Below, piece after piece: positions 10,376 to 22,299 of a DNA stretch of 64,000 bases (its first letter is position 1; the number at the start of each line of letters is the position of its first letter). The notes beneath the pieces were generated by a model that made no database searches, was not told the DNA's origin, and saw nothing but the letters and a program-made list of their open reading frames with translations. Source of the stretch: Paratinospora sagittata (Eukaryota > Streptophyta > Magnoliopsida > Ranunculales > Menispermaceae); contig CM069594.1 in assembly GCA_035771175.1 (NCBI GenBank), positions 9,672,620-9,736,619 of the forward strand, read 5' to 3'. Made by a program: the position numbers and the translations under genes.

Positions 10376-10831
10376 ACGCAATTCTTTTACTGATTTATGG
10401 GTATTTTTTAATGAAAAAACTCTACGAACTAAATAAACATACCATGAAGTATGAAAAACTTACCCATTCATTTGATTTCTTTTTCATTGTGGATCAAATG
10501 GCTTGATTGAAAAAACATTTGTAGATGTTTTTCACACCTCCCAAACCAGTGAAAGATACTTTCAACACTTATAAATGCCTTCTTCAAGACAAATTGATGA
10601 AAAAATGTGTTTTATTACCTATGGAAAAATAAAAAAAATGGTAAGATTGAAGAAGATTGAAAGAGTTGAGAAGTTAAAGAACTAGGATTTTGGTTGAAGA
10701 ATAGGTGGGTGAAGAGAGAGTGTAATGAGTTTTTAAGTGATTAGTTTAGTAATTTCACATTACATTATTTTTTATTTTTTATTTAGGTGGGTGGAATGAT
10801 AGGAATGGGTTGGTGATTTTAACAATCTCGC

Positions 10832-11858
10832 TGATTAATACACAATTTACAGTCAAATTCCGAGTTGAATGATTAAGTAGGCAGTCTATATATATGTGAT
10901 TATTATATACACTAATGTACAGTGCATTGCCAGTGGATTAAAGGGACTGAAAATTAACCAAAAAATATAAAAATAAATAAATAAGTAAAGTTATAATGGA
11001 TTAAAGTTACTAAATAAATAAATAAATATATAAAAGAGACTAAAAGTTAAAATAATAATAAAAGAAAGTTGATAACCATAAAAAATAATAATAATTTAAG
11101 TCTTATATTTACTAACATTAAAGAAAAAAACTTTATAGTTCATTTTTACTAAATTACTTATAAATATATTTTTTATATAAATTTATTTAATAATTTTATA
11201 TTAAAAGTAGTGAATGATTTAAAAAATTATGATAAAAAGTAATATGTGAGTTAAAAAGTTATCTTTATAAATAATATAAATATATTTGTCTTCCACGTGG
11301 ACAACTGTGCTTACAATTCTTCAAAAAACAAAAAAACTGTGCTTACATTAATTTCCATGTGTCTTATTCCGAGTTACTAAAAGTTGAATTGATGGGCTTG
11401 AAAAAAAATATCTAAAAGATTAAAGCACACTTAAGAAAACTCAAAAACTTGACTTGGGGTGTTCTAGAATTTTGGTCCGCGGGTGAGTTAAGAATTTTAG
11501 AAGAACTTATTTCATAAAAATAAATTAAAACATACAGTAAAAAAACTGAAATATATTTTCTCTTATAATTATCTAATAAATTTTTTTCCTATATTTAATT
11601 TTTACCCTCTTTTTGAATTGTACTAGAATAAAATTACAAATCAGAAAGAAAAAAAAAATCCTAATCAATATGATTTTCTAATTTTGATTTTTCACAAAAT
11701 GAAAATATAACATCTTCAATTGTTTTATTCATGAAATTCAAGGTAAAAAATTGTTCAATTCAAGGTTTTTATCTATGTAATTTTAAATTATATTATGTTT
11801 CACTTAAAATTAATGTGTTGATGTAGAATCTAACCAACACAAAATAGATGAACACATG
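10832..11858. other. AT-rich intergenic DNA, no gene seen
   Basis: Long A/T runs and low-complexity 'aaataaata' stretches; no motif, repeat boundary or open frame of interest was found. Confidence 0.6.
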
Positions 11859-12736
11859 TAGGAGATGATCGTATCTGGATCTACGAACTCTCCGGTTCCG
11901 ACGACGGTTTATCAGCTTGATTTGAGAAGAAGAGAGAAAATAATATGACTATCGTAAGGAACACCGATGTGGTGCCGGTTGAAGACCCTTTGATGCCTAA
12001 GTAAGAGCTTATTTAAGACTATAGCAATAACTCTTGTAAAAAGTTGTTCATACCTTTTGGCAGGGTGACAGGTCTTATTTATAGAGGAGGTCTTCTGGCC
12101 GGAATGGCTAGCTGTCCAGTAGGCATGGTGCCACGTGTTGTTTCGTCGTTGGTTGAGATGAGTTGGATGAGCTCATCTATTTCGAGTTAGTCTTGGAGAA
12201 GGAATTTCATCTTCTCCTGGATGATCCCTATCTTCCAGATTCATCTCGGAGTAGGAATCTTATCTCTTCTTAGACGATCCCTGTTTTCCTGATTTGTCTC
12301 GGAGGAGGAGTCCTATCCCGTCTGTATGTCGAATCCATGTTCAATACGTGCACAACTACCATGGATTTCTCGGGATATGGCGTGCAAGGAAGGACTCTTT
12401 AATCTCATTTGTTTTGTCTGGGGTGATCAGCTCGGCTCAGGATCGAGCTTTAGACGATGAATCAGCTCGTCTAAAGACCGAGCTGGGTTGGGTCGAGCTA
12501 ACGATGTCATCTTTCCAAAGTTTTCGTAAACCTCACCTTGCCTGGTCCGCTCGGCCGGTTCCAATGGTTGAGGAAAATCTGATTCAGCTGAGCAGACCTA
12601 GAGGTCATATCATTTCACGCGATTTTTGCCTCGCCACCTCGGCTTGCCTGCCTTCACAGGTGGCATAAGTTTTCTATATAACCAGCTTAACTTTTAGGTA
12701 TCCATGTCAGCTTTTATCCGAGCTGACCATCTAACA
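11859..12736 (-). repeat. 3' LTR of the Tat element
   Basis: Near-identical landmarks occur in the other LTR: 'ggtttatcagcttgatttgaga', 'aggcatggtgcc', 'ggaatctcat/ggaatttcat', 'tttctatataacca' and the end 'gctgaccat(c/t)(c/t)aaca'. It ends CTAACA at 12736, immediately before the C-run that is the polypurine tract on the minus strand. The left boundary is approximate. Confidence 0.8.
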
Positions 12737-12748
12737 TTTACCCCCCAA
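12737..12748 (-). other. Polypurine tract of the Tat element
   Basis: On the minus strand CTTGGGGGGTAAA abuts the 3' LTR, where plus-strand DNA synthesis is primed. It fixes the element's orientation as minus. Confidence 0.75.
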
Positions 12749-13175
12749 GCGTTTTAACCCTAGTTGGAGTGAACGACTTAATGTCATCTCAGATTTTACT
12801 CGAGATTTGTAATACGTAGAAAACGTTCTGGGTCGTCCGATGTTCCTCGAGATCCTTACGTGGGGAACCGTGTAGCTGGTAGTTGCGTCGGTTCATCTGC
12901 TACGATCGAGACCGTTAGATATTCCTCGAGGTCCACATTCTCGACATCTGACGACATTGAACCGAGAAGGGCCCTCTATATATAGTGGCTCCCACTCCTT
13001 AGACTTTTCTATTCCAAACTCTTCTATTCCAGTTCGAAATTGTCCAACTCGTATTTTTCCCAGCTTGGTAATTCCACAATCTGGTTCTTGATTTCTGCTC
13101 GAAATTTTTCCTGCTCGAAATTCTCCTTGTTCGGTATTTTCTTGCTCTATTTCATCTCTAATTTGTTTAGTATTT

Positions 13176-15245
13176 ATGGCTTTCATGGGGATTCTCTTAC
13201 TTATTTGGCGGAGTCTCCACGAAGTGGAGAGGACATCGAGCAGCCATTCGCGATAAGGCATTGGCTGCTCAGCCATTAGAGGAGAGGGAATTTGAGGGCG
13301 TCGAGATCCTTAGCCAAGGTGAAGTCACCCTCTACTCTGCTCTGGACCGAGCTCGCATTGAGAGCGCTCAAGGTAAGTCGAGCAGAATCGATCGTCAAGC
13401 CGAGGTGGCCTCCTCTATCGATGAAGCGATTGAGGTCGAGGCCGAGTTTGACTCTGAGACCGAATAGGACGATGGAGTCGAGGTGGCAGGTCCTTCATTT
13501 TCTATTGATGAATTATTTTCCTCTGTCACTGAGGACCACCTTTTGTATTTGAGGGCTTTGCTCGGCATCCCATCCTCGGCCTTGATGTGCGTTCCCCAGC
13601 GCAGCGACAGGCCGAGCTGCCCTGAGAAAGGTTGGGTAACCTTTTACATGAGTTTTCTTAAGTATGGGGCCACTTTTCCTTTACCCAAAGTTGTTTGCCG
13701 TCTTTTGGCCGACCAGAGTGTTGCCCCAGCTTAGCTAAGCCTTAATGTTTGACGAGTTTTTCTCCGCTTGATGGTGTTGTGGAAGGAACATGGCTGGCCC
13801 AACTTTAACTCGACTGAGTTCAAGCTCAGCTACCAGCTCAAACTTCACCCTCTCTGTTCAGGCTGGTACTATGCGACCACATGGGCGAGTGGGGATAAGC
13901 ATCCTGCCCTTATAGCCGAGAACCCAACCGCTAACAAAGGGTGGAAGGACACATGGTTCCTTGTCTCAGGGAACTGAACTGAGGAGGTTGGCGTGCCGTC
14001 TAGGTTTAAATACTCAGGTACCGAGCTGACCTCTGTCCTTCTCTATTTTTTTGCATTTCTGTTTAGCTCGGCCTAACTCCTGCTTTGCCTTGTAATTCAC
14101 TGGGATAGCCCTGGAAAGACAAACGGTGCCGACTTCTCCAAGTTAGAAGTGATTTACCAGATGAGTTACTCGGATCGTTCTTACGGGTGCATCTTGACCC
14201 TGGCTTGCCTTTTTGTAGCTGGCCTCATTCACCAACCACAATTTTTCACTGGTAAGTGACACTTGTTATTTGCACGAATTTATGAGTCATGTACCGAGTT
14301 GATTTCAGTTTACTTGCATGTTACCCGACCGAGCTCATGTCTGCTCGGAAGACGGCCTCGCCCGTCGAGCAGGAAGCTCAATCTTGGAGAGCAACCTCGG
14401 TTGGCAGCTCTTTTGCTCTTCTTCCTTCCTCTTCCGCTGCGATTGCTCCTGAGGAGGGTCTAATCCGACGCAGGGGCAAGGGTCGAGATCCTGACCCTAT
14501 CGACCGCCTACTTGGGAAGAAGCTGCTTGAGATGGGGCCTCCCTAAGATCGATGATCAAGATCTGGTAATTCGGGGCAACCAAATCAGACGACCCCAATC
14601 TGAGGTCGAGCATGGGAAGGAGGGCCTCGGTAGGGACAACGTCTATCAAGCATTTGTGAAATTCGTCGTCTTACTTGGGCTGACTTGTGCATTTGTTCTT
14701 GTTCAAGCTGCCCATCAAATTTTCTGGCCATGAAGAAGGCGGACGAGCTATCCATCTCTGTTGAGGCCGAGCAGAAGAAGCTGAAGGAAGAGATGGAGGA
14801 GCTCGAGGGAAACCTTGTTAAGACCAAGTCCGAGCTGTCTTTCATAGTATCTCGACTGCAGAGGTCGACCTCAAATAATGAAGTGTTAAAAACAAACGTT
14901 GCTTCTTTTGAGTCTGAGCTGGCCAACTAGGCTTGTCGCTTTGTTCGGGAATACAAAGCTTCTCGAGAGTTCAATGACCTAAAGCGGGAAGAGTATGAGC
15001 TGAGTCAGATTCATATGAGGGTCGACTTTGGCAAATACTTTCCTGACAAGGTCGATATTGCAGCCTTCGACAATTTCATGACTGAGCAACAACAGGAAGA
15101 GCCTACGGAAGCTGAGGAAGAGTCTGTTGCTGGGGGCATTGCTGCAGTCGAGCCGGGAGTCCAAGTTGTGAGGGAAGGCCAAGATGAAACTGAGGCTGAA
15201 CAACAACTGGCTGCTGGGGCCGAGGTTGTGGTGTTAGGCTTCTAA
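13176..15245 (+). pseudogene. Tat antisense ORF, 'putative gypsy type transposon' domain plus coiled coil
   Basis: Runs opposite to gag-pol, between integrase and the 3' LTR. Several frames together give an acidic start (EEREFEGVEILSQGE), then TFYMSFLKYGATFPLPK with VCRLLADQSVAPAQ-like text at about 13640-13740, then SGWYYATTW and GWKDTWFLVSGN at 13860-13975. These resemble the plant-specific Pfam family called 'putative gypsy type transposon' (PF04195, from memory). A Lys/Glu-rich coiled coil follows at 14730-14930 and an acidic Gln/Glu tail ends at TAA 15243-15245. Antisense ORFs at this place are known in Tat elements such as Grande and Retand. Frameshifts and stops (near 13250, 13465, 13732, 13976, 14928) make it a pseudogene. 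The protein's role is unknown. Confidence 0.7.
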
Positions 15246-15469
15246 GCCTCTATTTTTTCCATCTTTTCTTGTAATCATGCTCGAATTCCGAGTTTAAATA
15301 CTTCATCATCTTTTGAATGAATCTTGTTCTTCACTTGTTGTGTTTTTCTTTCTCTACTTGACTTGAGCACTTACCAAATTACTTTATGCATGTCGTCTTG
15401 TGAGCTCGGTAAACATGGTCCATGAGACTTAGAATAGTTTTTGTAGAGTATCTTTACCCCTTGACTCCT

Positions 15470-15790
15470 GATGAGCTTGGCTATAATTTGAGCTTAAGCT
15501 GCTCCCTAGGACTTAGTCGATTTTCAGAGAAGTAAGGTCGTGAGCTCGACTCTGTAAGTTTGATGAGCTCAGTCACGACCCGAGCTTGAGTTGCTCAATT
15601 GGACTTAGTCGATTTTCGGAGAAGTAAGGTCGTGAGCTCGGCTTGGTAAGTTTGATGAGCTCGGCCGTTCTCCGAGCTTGACCTGGGACTTATCCATTTT
15701 TTGAAAAAATAATATCGTGAGATCGACTCGACAGTCCTATTAGTTCGGTCCTTCTCCGAACTTGTCTTGGGACTTAGTCATTTTTCAGAG
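15470..15790. repeat. Tandem repeat, about 92 bp x 3.5, in the Tat 3' UTR
   Basis: Units start with 'gatgagct' at 15470, 15562 and 15654 (period 92), with a shorter fourth near 15739. The shared parts are 'gagcttg', 'ggacttagtc', 'ttttc.gagaagtaaggtcgtgag' and 'gtaagttt'. Confidence 0.85.
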
Positions 15791-15837
15791 AACATTATTC
15801 TTTTAGGTGATGATCCGAAATGTACTATGAGATTGAA

Positions 15838-16075
15838 CTCCTTCCCGATGATAATCTGAACCCCAAAAAGTTGAGATCCCAAGGTACTTCGAGCACGACC
15901 TTCTTCTCAGCGATAACCTGAACGCTGATGAGCTCAGGTCCCAAGGTACTTCAAACCTTAGCCTTCTTCCTTGCGATAATCCTAGCTAGAGCTCGGAACC
16001 CAAGGTACTATGGGTTTTCAGCCCCTTCTCGGGGATTATTTGAGCAAGGCTCGCATCCCCAAGGTATTAACCATT
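15838..16075. repeat. Second tandem repeat, about 62 bp x 4, in the Tat 3' UTR
   Basis: Four diverged units built around 'ccttct(t)c..gcgataa.ctga', 'gagctc.g' and 'ccaaggtact'. It directly follows the 92-bp series but has its own unit and period. Confidence 0.75.
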
Positions 16076-16270
16076 TTCCTCTTGCCATCTCGTGTCAACG
16101 GTTGTTGATAAACTCACGCAAAGTCGTTAAAAAATAAACTAGTTTATAAACTTTAACAAGAGATGACAAAATGATAAGTCTAAGTTGAGCAGGTGACCCA
16201 TGTGAGCTATTCCTACCGAGCTACTTCTACTTGCTATACCTACTGGTAGTAAAACTGCTGGTAGTAAAAC

Positions 16271-18700
16271 TGTCACGAAGCCCCTAACATAGCCTGAAGT
16301 CATGACCGACACAGTATACTATACACTGTACATACCCGTATACAGTAAATAATATATTGTCAGCCTTCACATAGTCTCACAATCCTTCCCAAAATTTTCA
16401 GAAATTTCGGCAGCATTTCCCCATAAAATGGACATTTCACAAAACCTGATATACCACAAATCAAATCATCTATATATATATATAATCATTCCATCCATGT
16501 ATACCATAATCCAAAATACCACCATTGTCATTCATTAATCAAACATTCCATTGTCCAAGTATATATATATATATATATATATATATCATCGCCAAATATC
16601 TTAACAATCCAAAATAACTATTGATATCTTATTTTCCCAAAATAACCCCTCTAGATGGTAATACATATATAATATGTGTGATAATTTTATATATATCAAA
16701 ATATATAAAACATGTAACCACTTCTTCTAAAACATACGTACATCAGCAATACTATGTCCTAGTTACGTGCTGATCACTCTCAAATTTTTCCTTTTCCTTT
16801 TGCTTCTGTACCTGAAATGGTGAGGGAAATGGGGTGAGGGAACAACAGCTCAGTGAAAATAGTTCTTCACATGACAATCGCATGCATTTAAGAAAACATG
16901 ACATATCAAATCGTTTAAATTAAAATATTTCAAAAGCACATATGCAACATTCATCAAAATAACATACATGCACACAATATAAAGTTTATGCTCATTCATA
17001 AAAAAAATTTACCATCTCCCTTCTTCAAGACAAGAGAACGGGTCTAACCCATGTAAGGCCATTATAAGGTAGCCACAACCTCTCATTACCCAATTCACAA
17101 TCATTTCAAGGATCGCAACCCTTGTTAGGACAGACTTACTGACAATGAGCTTTCACAAAACCTCATCCGGGTCTAATTCCTAACGAAATGACATTATTGG
17201 AAGCTCCAACTGCTAAAAAATCAGTTTGCATGATCCATAAAAACTCAATGCATTACATATAAATATAACATGCATACAATCAAACATTTTATATGTGTAC
17301 AATGCCATACAAGAACCAAATCAAGAAAACTATACTCACCGGGTTACACGAGGTTTCTAAGCCAATATACCCTCTAAAATCTAGCAACAATAAATGTCCA
17401 TCATAATTGCTTCCTCAAGAGCATTTATCCATGCACTTAATCTCTCAATTCAAACACTGCAATTAGGTAATTCAAACCATAGATCATCATGAGAATCACC
17501 ATTTAAACTCACCAAAACACCATTACTAACACTCAAATTTCCTAGCTAGTTCAGCAGCTAAGATGGGGTTATTTCACCATGAAAATGCCACATTTAAACT
17601 AGATTTCAACACCAACGTACTCACATAAGCATATGAAAACATATGTCAATTTTATTAAAAATCTAGAACATTCCTAAATTATTCTGTTCACATCGACACG
17701 TGTCAAATCAGTCATTCAATCATTTTACTACCTTCAACAGGTATTTTATTGAGGTTTTACATGTTTGCGGAGGCATCCAAAGTCAATTTTACTCACAAAA
17801 ATCATATCTTTAGCTACTAAAAATATCAAAGCATATCCAAAGATCATCCTCTTAACATTGAAACGTCCGAAATTCAGTTCCCTACGATTCTATGATCTCA
17901 AACCGGAGTTTCACTGGAGTCCAATTCCATTTTATTCACTGGATATATTTTGGTACTGTTCACATCCCTATTCATTAAAAACATGTGAATTTTTACTAAA
18001 ATTGTCAAACGGTCTCCAAAAATCATGAAATTAGCATCGATGGACTCATAACAGTTTATCCTACCATTCTATAGCCTTAAACTGGAGTTTCATTGGGTTT
18101 TAATATGATTCGAAAGGTTTCCAATATAAACTCTAACTTCCAATAAACTTCCAACGGCCATAAAAATTCCAAATGAACAAATAAATGAAATCTAACTACA
18201 TATTCGGGGATCCTACAGTCTAGGGAGTGTTTTTCAACCTTTCGAACAAATTTTCATTCAAGTTGGGTCAAAACCCCAATTTTGAAAACCCCGTAAAACG
18301 GCTCCCACAGCAAAAATTACTCCGAAAGAAAGGTTACATCTAGCTTAGATATCAATTTCACAAGAAATAGAGTGAGAAACAGTTACCGTGGGTCCCGATT
18401 CAGTGAAAATCCCACGTTTACCCTTTTTTTTTCTTCCTTCTCTTCGTTCTTTCCTTTCTTTGTCTCTTCTTCACTTTTTTTCTTGTTCACGTTTGAGAGA
18501 GAGATATGAGAGAATGAGAAATTTATAATATTTTATCATCTTCATTTAATAATTTTATTTATTTACTAATACCCCTTAAATCTAACATGTATTTTCATAT
18601 ACACATATATTTGCCTCATATGTATAAAATACGTATATTATACATCTCGATATACGTGTAATTTAACGTATATATTTAATTAAAACTACGGGGTGTTACA
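16271..18700 (-). repeat. 3' LTR of the nested Tekay element (2430 bp)
   Basis: On the + strand it begins TGTCACGAAGCCCC and ends GGGGTGTTACA. Most of its length matches 23570-25928 closely. It retains about 350 bp (around 16538-16890, with a (TA)n run at 16560-16586) that the 5' LTR has lost. An ORF at 17765-18028 inside it is not a gene. Confidence 0.95.
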
Positions 18701-18712
18701 ATCTCCCCAACT
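18701..18712 (-). other. Polypurine tract of the nested Tekay element
   Basis: On the minus strand AAGTTGGGGAGAT lies directly against the LTR start TGTAACACCCCG. Confidence 0.85.
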
Positions 18713-18734
18713 TAAGAAATTTCGTCCTCGAAAT

Positions 18735-19962
18735 TTAACAAATAAGGAGAAATGTACCTGAAGTGGTAAAGAGATCAGAAAATGTCTCTCTCACCCGGTC
18801 CTCATTACCATGAAACTGCCATTTGACTCTGACCAAAGGAATTTCTTTTTTTCTCAATTGTTGAACCTTCCTATCAAGAATCTGAATGGGCTTCTCTCCA
18901 TATGTAGCATCCTCCTCAACTTGTAACTGTGTTACATCTAAAAGATGTGTTGAGGGTGGATATTTCGTCGGGTCTGTATGATACTTCCTCAACATAGAAA
19001 TATGAAACACATCATGAACACCGACTAACTGAGGAGGCAAAATAATCCGGTATGCTAACGGACCAATCCTCTCTGCGACTTTAAATGATCCAATAAAGCG
19101 AGGAGACAATTTTCCTTTCACCCCAAACCGCATCTGACCTTTCCGTGGCGAGACTTTAAGCAGCACGAGGTCATATACTGCAAACTCTAGAGGTCTGTGG
19201 CGGTTATCAAAATAACTCTTCTGTCGGTCTTGGGCAGCTTTCAGTCTATGTCTGATCTGTTTAACCTGCTCAGCGTGATCAATAACAACTTTCGGTCCTA
19301 ACAACTGTGATTTTCCAACCTCATACCAGCAAGTCGAAGATCTGCACGACCTACCATACAAAGCTTCATAAGGCGCCATGCCAATACTGGCCTGATAGCT
19401 GTTGTTATAAGCAAACTCACACAATGATAAACTTTCACTCCAAGTCCCACCAAACTCTAAAATACACGATCTGAGCATGTCTTCCAGCATGTGAATCACC
19501 CTATCAATCTGACCATTAGTGCGAGGAAGAAACGCTGTACCAAAGCGGAGATGAGTACCAAACCGGGTTTGCATGGCCTGCCAAAAGCTCGATGTGAACT
19601 GCGGATCTCTATCCGACACAATAGAAACAGGTATACCATGCAACCTGACAATCTCCCACACATACAATCTGTTCAGTCTATCAATCGAGTCTCTGGTGTT
19701 CATTGGAAGAAAGTGTGCAGATTTAGTCAATCTATATCACCCAAATGGCGTCAAATCTACCCTTAGATCTGGGCAGTCCAGTAATAAAGTCCATCGTGAT
19801 ATGCTCCCATTTCCATTCTGGAATAGATAATGGTTGCATCTGACCTCCTGGTCTCTGATGTTCAGCTTTCACTTGCTGACACACCTCACAAGTCCGCACA
19901 TACTCAGCTATATCTTTCTTCATCCCATGCCACCATACTGTTCTCTTCATATCATGATACAT
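18735..19962 (-). pseudogene. Tekay integrase with C-terminal module and damaged chromodomain
   Basis: Joins cDNA to host DNA. Segment 19732-19962 carries the end of the zinc domain (VRTCEVCQQVKAEHQRP) and WEHITMDFITGLPRS with the first catalytic Asp. Segment 18735-19730 (331 codons, another frame) carries IVSDRDPQFTSSFW with the second Asp, then NGQIDRVIHMLEDMLR, where the usual catalytic Glu (as in GQSER) is Asp. A GKLSPRFIGSFKV / HDVFHISMLRKY module follows. The end VRVKWQFHGNEDRVRETFSDLF shows where a chromodomain, which steers insertion to heterochromatin in this group, should be; its 'ATWE' core is lost to frame damage. Confidence 0.9.
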
Positions 19963-20017
19963 TTTTGTAAACCCTGGGTGAATGGTATACTGAGATCTGT
20001 GTGCTTTCTCTAATAAC

Positions 20018-20770
20018 TCAGTCCCTTAATGCCCTATCCACAGGTACCCATAATCTCCCCTGATAACGCAGGACACCATCTGGACCTCTCTGCCAATCTG
20101 CCCTGTCTGCACTATCTGCCCAAGACTCATACATACCAAAATTAGGATCATGCTGCTGCATATCCTTAATCTTTTGAATATAAGAATCTGTCAACTGTAT
20201 ATGCATCTGAGCACAAATGTCAACATGTCGAGCCATGGAGAGAACACTTATCATAGTCACTCTCTCTAAAAGTCGCCACTCTTGGGCCATCTGACAAGCT
20301 ACCACCTGGGTCTCAACCCGTTTTCGGCTCAATGCATCAGCTACGACGTTGGCTTTTCCAGGATGATATTCTAATGTGAAATCATATTCTTTTAGGAATT
20401 CCAACCATTTATGCTGTCTCATATTCAACTATTTTTGGTCAAACAAATATTTCAGACTCTTATGGTCTGAGTACGGTGTGAACTTTTCCACATAGAGGTA
20501 ATGTCTCCACAATTTCAACGCAAATACAACAGCTGCTAGTTCCAAATCATGCACAGGGTAGTTCTTCTCATGTATCTTTAGTTGTCTGGATGCATAAGCA
20601 ATCACTCTACCCTCTTGCATCAATACACATCCCAAACCTAAATTTGATGCATCTGTGTAAATCACCAACTCTTTTCCAGGTTCTGGGAGTACTAAAATTG
20701 GAGTAGTAGTTAGTTTCTTCTTCAACTTAGTGATAGCATCCTCCCATGCAGAAGTCCACACAAATGACAC
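20018..20770 (-). pseudogene. Tekay RNase H and connection region
   Basis: Degrades the RNA strand of RNA-DNA hybrids. [18 protein letters not shown] holds the first catalytic Asp, [20 protein letters not shown] the Glu/Asp pair, and [14 protein letters not shown] the third. An in-frame stop separates this from NMRQHKWLEFLKEYDF and ADALSRKRVE (20018-20428), all in one frame, so single-base changes and not shifts broke it. The distal part up to 20018 reaches towards the integrase zinc domain. Confidence 0.9.
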
Positions 20771-20776
20771 ATTTTC

Positions 20777-21549
20777 TTAAGTCAGCCTTGTGAGTGGGGA
20801 AGCCAATCGGGAAAAACCTTCCACAAATCTTCGGTAATAACCAGTGAGACCCAGAAAACTACGGATCTCAGTCACTGTGGTTGGTCTTGGCAAATTTATG
20901 ATTGCCTCAACCGTAGTAGAATCAACAGAAATACCTTCTGCACTAACCACATGACCTAGAAATCTCACCTCATGTATCCAAAACTCGCATTTACTGAATT
21001 TAGCATACAACCGATGCTCTCTTAGTGTCTATAAAGTGAGGCAGAGGTGCTGCATTTGATCCTCCTGAGTCTTGGAATAAATGAGTATATCATCAATAAA
21101 CACAATAATGAACTGGTCCAGATATGGTCTGAATACCCTTTGCATCAAATCCATAAACATGACTGGGGCATTGGTGAGTCCAAAGGGCATAACAAGAAAC
21201 TCATAGTGACTATTCCGTGTTCTAAACGCAGTCTTTGGTACATCCTCTTCTCGTATTCTTAGCTGGTGGTATCCCGATTTTAAATCAATCTTAAAGAAAA
21301 ATTTAGCACCATTCAACTGATCGAATAAATCATCGATACGGGGTAAAGGATACTTATTTTTCACTGTCACCCTATTCAGCTGTTTATAATCAATGCATAA
21401 CCTCAAGCTGCCATCCTTATTCTTCACAAACAGTACAAGTGCGCCCCAGGGTGACATACTCGGGGTAATAAACCCTTTTTCCATCAACTCCTCTAATTGC
21501 ACCTTGAGTTCCTGTGACTTCTTTGGCGCCATTCAATATGGTGGAATTG
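20777..21549 (-). pseudogene. Tekay reverse transcriptase
   Basis: Full RT order in one frame: [24 protein letters not shown] start, [25 protein letters not shown] with the first catalytic Asp, [18 protein letters not shown], and [16 protein letters not shown] with the intact Asp pair. After an in-frame TAG at about 21011-21013 comes [20 protein letters not shown] (20777-21010). A TGA just before MAPKK (Arg to stop, as expected from CpG decay) and a frameshift near 21560 detach it from the protease. Confidence 0.92.
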
Positions 21550-21570
21550 AAAGAGGCTTTGTGTTAGGCA

Positions 21571-22299
21571 TCAGTTCAATAATAAATCAATTTCTCGTAT
21601 TGGTGGTAATCCTGGTAAATCATCTGGAAAAACATATGGGTACTCACATACTACAGAAATATCTGATATCGGAACGCCTAAATCCTTTTCATTTACTGGT
21701 TTTATACTAGCCAACATCCCTATCTCTTCATTAGTGGCCATCCTGCCTCGAGTGGGAGGGTTTGAAGACGTCTTGCCACTATATACAAATGCGGGTTGTC
21801 CTGGTATTTGAAAGACTACTTTCTTACCAAAGTAGTCCACATGGGCATGATAGGCAGCCAACAAATCCATACCCAGTATAGCATCAAATTCCAGGAATTC
21901 TAAAACCTTAAGATTCATAATCATTTCATGATCTGCATATTTCACCACACAATTTTCACACAACATATTCGGGTAGATTCGGTCTCTTGCTGCAGTACTC
22001 AGAACCAACGGTGTACTAATCCTAACAAGAGTTAAATGCAAGCTGTCTACCATATGGCCAGCAATAAATGACAAGGTGGATCTGGCATTGATTAACACAT
22101 ACATTATAGTGTCACAAATGGAAATCATACCTTCCACCAAGTTCTTGTTCGCCTCTGGATATGGCTCTGTAACAACCCTGGCTTGCTCTCTAACAGGCGT
22201 GGGAACAGTAACCGTAGCAGATGGATTTATTGGAGTCCGCGGAGCTGGCTAAAAAGGACACTGGTACGCCTTATGTCCCTTGGTCCCACATCGAAAACA
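21571..22299 (-). pseudogene. Tekay gag zinc knuckle and aspartic protease, active site lost
   Basis: One frame. The zinc knuckle CFRCGTKGHKAYQC (22258-22299, CX2CX4HX4C, intact) binds element RNA; a TAG follows directly. The protease then has YVLINARSTLSFIA where the retropepsin family has a D-S/T-G-A triad, so the catalytic Asp is replaced and the protein would be inactive. The remainder (ILGMDLLAAYHAHVDY, FPDDLPGLPP) is the usual link to the RT. Confidence 0.88.

Larger units (their letters stand above)
8947..10831. mobile_element. Non-autonomous TIR DNA transposon, MULE-like
   Basis: The left end reads GAGATTGTTAAAATCACC (from 8948) and the right end is its reverse complement, ending at 10829. 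Similarity continues less strictly for over 100 bases inward: both ends have 'CACCCACC' runs and a 'tttcaatctt' block. The flanks share TGATTAA (8940-8946 and 10832-10838), a possible 7-bp target duplication, or part of a longer one. Long, imperfect terminal repeats fit Mutator-like elements better than hAT or Harbinger, but no transposase is encoded. The interior holds a 48-bp tandem repeat, two hairpins, and two related 'gtccg/cggac'-rich blocks at 9340-9510 and 10195-10300. The open frames at 10088-10436 show no recognisable domain. Confidence 0.7.
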
